A DNA stretch of 64,000 nucleotides, taken from positions 124,001-188,000 of the forward strand of contig NZ_VRKO01000012.1 of assembly GCF_012271765.1 (NCBI RefSeq), given 5' to 3'. A program made the position numbers and the translations under genes. The notes beneath the pieces were generated by a model. That model had not been told where the DNA came from and made no database searches. It was given only the letters and a program-made list of their open reading frames with translations. Source of the DNA: Erwinia rhapontici (GTDB taxonomy: Bacteria; Pseudomonadota; Gammaproteobacteria; Enterobacterales; Enterobacteriaceae). Below, piece by piece: positions 62,035-64,000 of the stretch. Every line of letters begins with the position of its first letter. Within the stretch, counting starts at the first letter, position 1.

Positions 62035-62836
62035 GTGAAATCTCCGGGTTAAATGATTGTGCTGCCAGTGCCGGGTGCGGGATCACCACACCCGGCTGCT
62101 GACGCTGCCGCAGGCGGGTTTCATTCAGCGGCAAATCGTAGGTCACGCGCGCTCCCCAGGCGTTGGGCTCATGGGGGTCGATGCGGACTTTGTCGAACAC
62201 CAGCAGGCGGGTGCCGAGGTTGAAGCCTTCTGACAGGTCGTGGGTGACCATAAACACCGTCAGTTGAGTTTCCTGCCACAGCGAGAGCAGCAGACTGTGC
62301 ATATCCTTGCGAATGCCGGGATCGAGCGCGCCGAACGGTTCATCCAGCAACAGAATGCGCGGGCGCATAATAAAGGCCTGGGCGATCGCCAGCCGCTGTT
62401 GCATGCCGCCGGAGAGCTGGGCCGGATACTTCTCCAGTGCATGCCCCAGTCCAACCCGCTCCAGCATCTCAGCGGCCTGTTCACGTGCCGCTTTTTTACG
62501 CCGTCCAAACAGACGCCCGAGAAACGCTGCCTGCGGCAGTTCCAGCCCGATGGCGACGTTATCCAGCACATTCAGATGGGGGAACACGGAGTAGCGCTGA
62601 AACACGACGCCACGGCTGGCGTCCGGCTCTGGCGTCAGCGGCTGGCCTTCCAGCAGGATGGTGCCTCGACTCGGTTTCTCCTGGCCCAGCAGCAGGCGCA
62701 GAAACGTCGATTTCCCGCAGCCGGAGGCCCCGACCATGGTGCAGAACTCCCCTTCGTTAATGCTCAGGTTGAGGTTCTCCAGCACCACGTGGTTGCCGTA
62801 CTCCTGCCAGATATGGTTGATATCGATAAAACTCAT
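62018..62836 (-). CDS. ABC importer ATPase, nitrate/taurine/guanidine type
   Basis: 272 residues. Walker [14 protein letters not shown], signature [15 protein letters not shown], Walker [12 protein letters not shown], and the H-loop in MVTHDLSEG. Belongs to the SsuB/TauB/NrtD group. ATG 62836 follows GGGAGA and overlaps the permease stop by four bases; the frame opens 30 bases earlier. Works with the permease at 62833 and the binding protein at 63673. Confidence 0.9.
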   Translation of the reverse strand: MSFIDINHIWQEYGNHVVLENLNLSINEGEFCTMVGASGCGKSTFLRLLLGQEKPSRGTILLEGQPLTPEPDASRGVVFQRYSVFPHLNVLDNVAIGLELPQAAFLGRLFGRRKKAAREQAAEMLERVGLGHALEKYPAQLSGGMQQRLAIAQAFIMRPRILLLDEPFGALDPGIRKDMHSLLLSLWQETQLTVFMVTHDLSEGFNLGTRLLVFDKVRIDPHEPNAWGARVTYDLPLNETRLRQRQQPGVVIPHPALAAQSFNPEISHDTSL

Positions 62837-63648
62837 GATTTTTCTCCCTGTGCCCAGGGGAAGCACAGCCGGTTAAGGTGGCGCAGCCCGAGGTCCATCA
62901 GCCACGCCAGCAGCGTGATCCAGATGACGTACGGCAGAATGACGTCCATTGCCATGTACCTGCGCACCAGGAAGATGCGGTAGCCCAGCCCGGCGGTGGA
63001 TGAGATGGCTTCTGCGGAGATCAGGAACAGCCAGGCCGATCCCAGCAGCAGGCGCAGTGAGGTCAGCAGCCGGGTTAACAGCTGCGGTAAGACCACCCGC
63101 AGCACCACTGTCCAGCTGTTGGCCCCGAGGGTCTGCGCCTTAATCAGGATCTCCACCGGAATTTCCCGCGCCCGCTGCTCAAGGTCACGCGCCAGCATGG
63201 GTGTAATCCCAATGACGATCAGCATAATTTTCGACAGTTCATCGAGGCCGAAGACGATAAACAGCACCGGGAGGATCGCCAGCGGCGGGACCATCGAGAC
63301 CACCGTCATAAACGACGACAGCGGCGATCGCCACATAGGGAAAACCCCGGAGGCGATACCAAAGCACAGCCCCAGCAGTGAGGCGATGCCCAGCCCGATC
63401 AGCAGCCTGCCGAGACTGACGGCGGTGTCCATCCACAACAGGTATTCGCCACTGCGTTTATCCGGGGTAAATGCCATCCGCCAAACCGCATCGGCCATCT
63501 GCCCCAGTCCCGGTAACAGCTTGTCGTGGGGATTGGCCTCCAGCCGCACCGCAGAACCGATAAAGTACGCGGCGATCACCAGCACAAAGGGCAGCAGAAT
63601 CAGCATCAGGTGCAGGCCCTTTTCAGGGTGTCGATTAATTTGCCGCAT
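62833..63648 (-). CDS. ABC importer permease, nitrate/taurine/guanidine type
   Basis: 271 residues with six membrane segments (BPD_transp_1). EAA-type loop IKAQTLGANSWTVVLRVVLPQLL (about 160-182). It lies 24 bp after the binding-protein gene. Presumably brings in guanidine for the carboxylase. Confidence 0.88.
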   Translation of the reverse strand: MRQINRHPEKGLHLMLILLPFVLVIAAYFIGSAVRLEANPHDKLLPGLGQMADAVWRMAFTPDKRSGEYLLWMDTAVSLGRLLIGLGIASLLGLCFGIASGVFPMWRSPLSSFMTVVSMVPPLAILPVLFIVFGLDELSKIMLIVIGITPMLARDLEQRAREIPVEILIKAQTLGANSWTVVLRVVLPQLLTRLLTSLRLLLGSAWLFLISAEAISSTAGLGYRIFLVRRYMAMDVILPYVIWITLLAWLMDLGLRHLNRLCFPWAQGEKS

Positions 63649-63672
63649 CGTTTGGCCTCCTCAGAGTGATGT

Positions 63673-64000
63673 TCACAGCGTACCGGCAGCCGCCATCTTC
63701 AGATAGCTGTCGTCGAAGCGCAGTTTGATATTGCTGTTGTCGCCCAGGGTCACGTTGCCGGGGAAGCTCATGCCAATGAAATCCGCACTCTGCGCGCCAT
63801 CGCCGAGCAGGCCTTTTTCAAAGGAGAAGTTCGCCACACGCTGCATGGTTTTCGCCAGTTCGGCATCGGTGACAAACTTCAGGTTGTCGGCCGGGGTGTA
63901 AAACAGATGGGTGGTTTTGAGCTGGGCCTGATAGCCGCTGAGATCGGTACCGGAGGCGACGGCCATCGCGCTCAGCGCGTCTTTATCGCCCGCTTTCATC
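63673..64000 (-). CDS. ABC importer substrate-binding protein (5' part beyond window)
   Basis: The last ~109 codons of a periplasmic binding protein of the taurine/nitrate type (YTPADNLKFVTDAELAKTMQRVANFSFEKGLL, then FDDSYLKMAAAGTL). The gene starts to the right of the window. A guanidine-I riboswitch, if present, would precede it and is not visible here. Confidence 0.85.
   Translation of the reverse strand, partial: MKAGDKDALSAMAVASGTDLSGYQAQLKTTHLFYTPADNLKFVTDAELAKTMQRVANFSFEKGLLGDGAQSADFIGMSFPGNVTLGDNSNIKLRFDDSYLKMAAAGTL

Noticed and set aside
1-64000. CRISPR arrays, tRNA and rRNA genes
   Set aside because: No regularly spaced direct repeats, no cloverleaf with T-loop GTTCRA-type context and no rRNA-like sequence were seen on either strand. 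Small RNAs cannot be excluded by eye.

Overview
The window reads as a chromosomal segment of a gamma-proteobacterium of the order Enterobacterales. The reasons are a close LplA and OsmB match to the E. coli proteins, a FhuE-type receptor behind a Fur box, Hcp and PAAR type VI effector modules, and E. coli-like CRP and LacI-family sites. The trehalose treY-treX pair and the dispersed intergenic repeats would fit Pantoea/Erwinia-like bacteria, but the genus cannot be fixed from sequence alone. Most genes are moderately GC-rich; a few cargo genes (7.4-10.1 kb, 16.8-17.0 kb, 45.2-45.9 kb) are clearly AT-richer.

Layout. 0-7 kb: the 3' part of treY, then treX, the lipoprotein gene osmB, and a one-gene beta-glucoside-type PTS behind a CRP site and tandem LacI-family operator-like sites. 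7-10.6 kb: an orphan type VI secretion cargo island (hcp, two AmpD-like amidases, three related secreted putative immunity proteins) that has been duplicated, leaving an hcp stump fused to a dispersed palindromic repeat. 10.7-23.6 kb: an EamA exporter with a divergent Lrp-type regulator, an MBL-fold hydrolase with a GlxA-type regulator, a Fur-controlled fhuE, a 58-residue membrane protein, an sfnB-like gene, a 590-bp miniature transposon, an alpha/beta hydrolase, and a DHA2 efflux pump divergent from an AdeRS-like two-component system.

23.6-31 kb: a second type VI island. It holds a PAAR-Tle1 phospholipase with two DUF2931 lipoproteins, and a tandem copy in which the phospholipase is broken by two +1 frameshifts while three DUF2931 lipoproteins stay intact. 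31-43.5 kb: two minus-strand operons that look like organosulfur scavenging (two flavin-dependent monooxygenases, two SfnB-like flavoproteins, a MetNIQ-like importer and a ribose-type importer). 44-46.6 kb: lplA, an AT-rich membrane protein gene and repeat debris.

46.6-56.6 kb: a plus-strand operon of an FAD oxidoreductase, a Tat-exported solute-binding protein, a peptide-type ABC importer and an M19 dipeptidase, facing a second MetNIQ set. 57-64 kb: a biotin-dependent carboxylase, two DUF1989 proteins and a taurine/nitrate-type ABC importer. This is the gene set now known for guanidine (formerly 'urea carboxylase') degradation, but without an adjacent allophanate hydrolase. The importer's binding protein runs off the right edge.

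Three repeat classes tie the accessory parts together: a 102-bp palindromic element (five copies), a GGTCGACC-type hairpin (four places) and the IS4/IS10-like miniature element. At least two duplication or insertion events can be reconstructed base by base.
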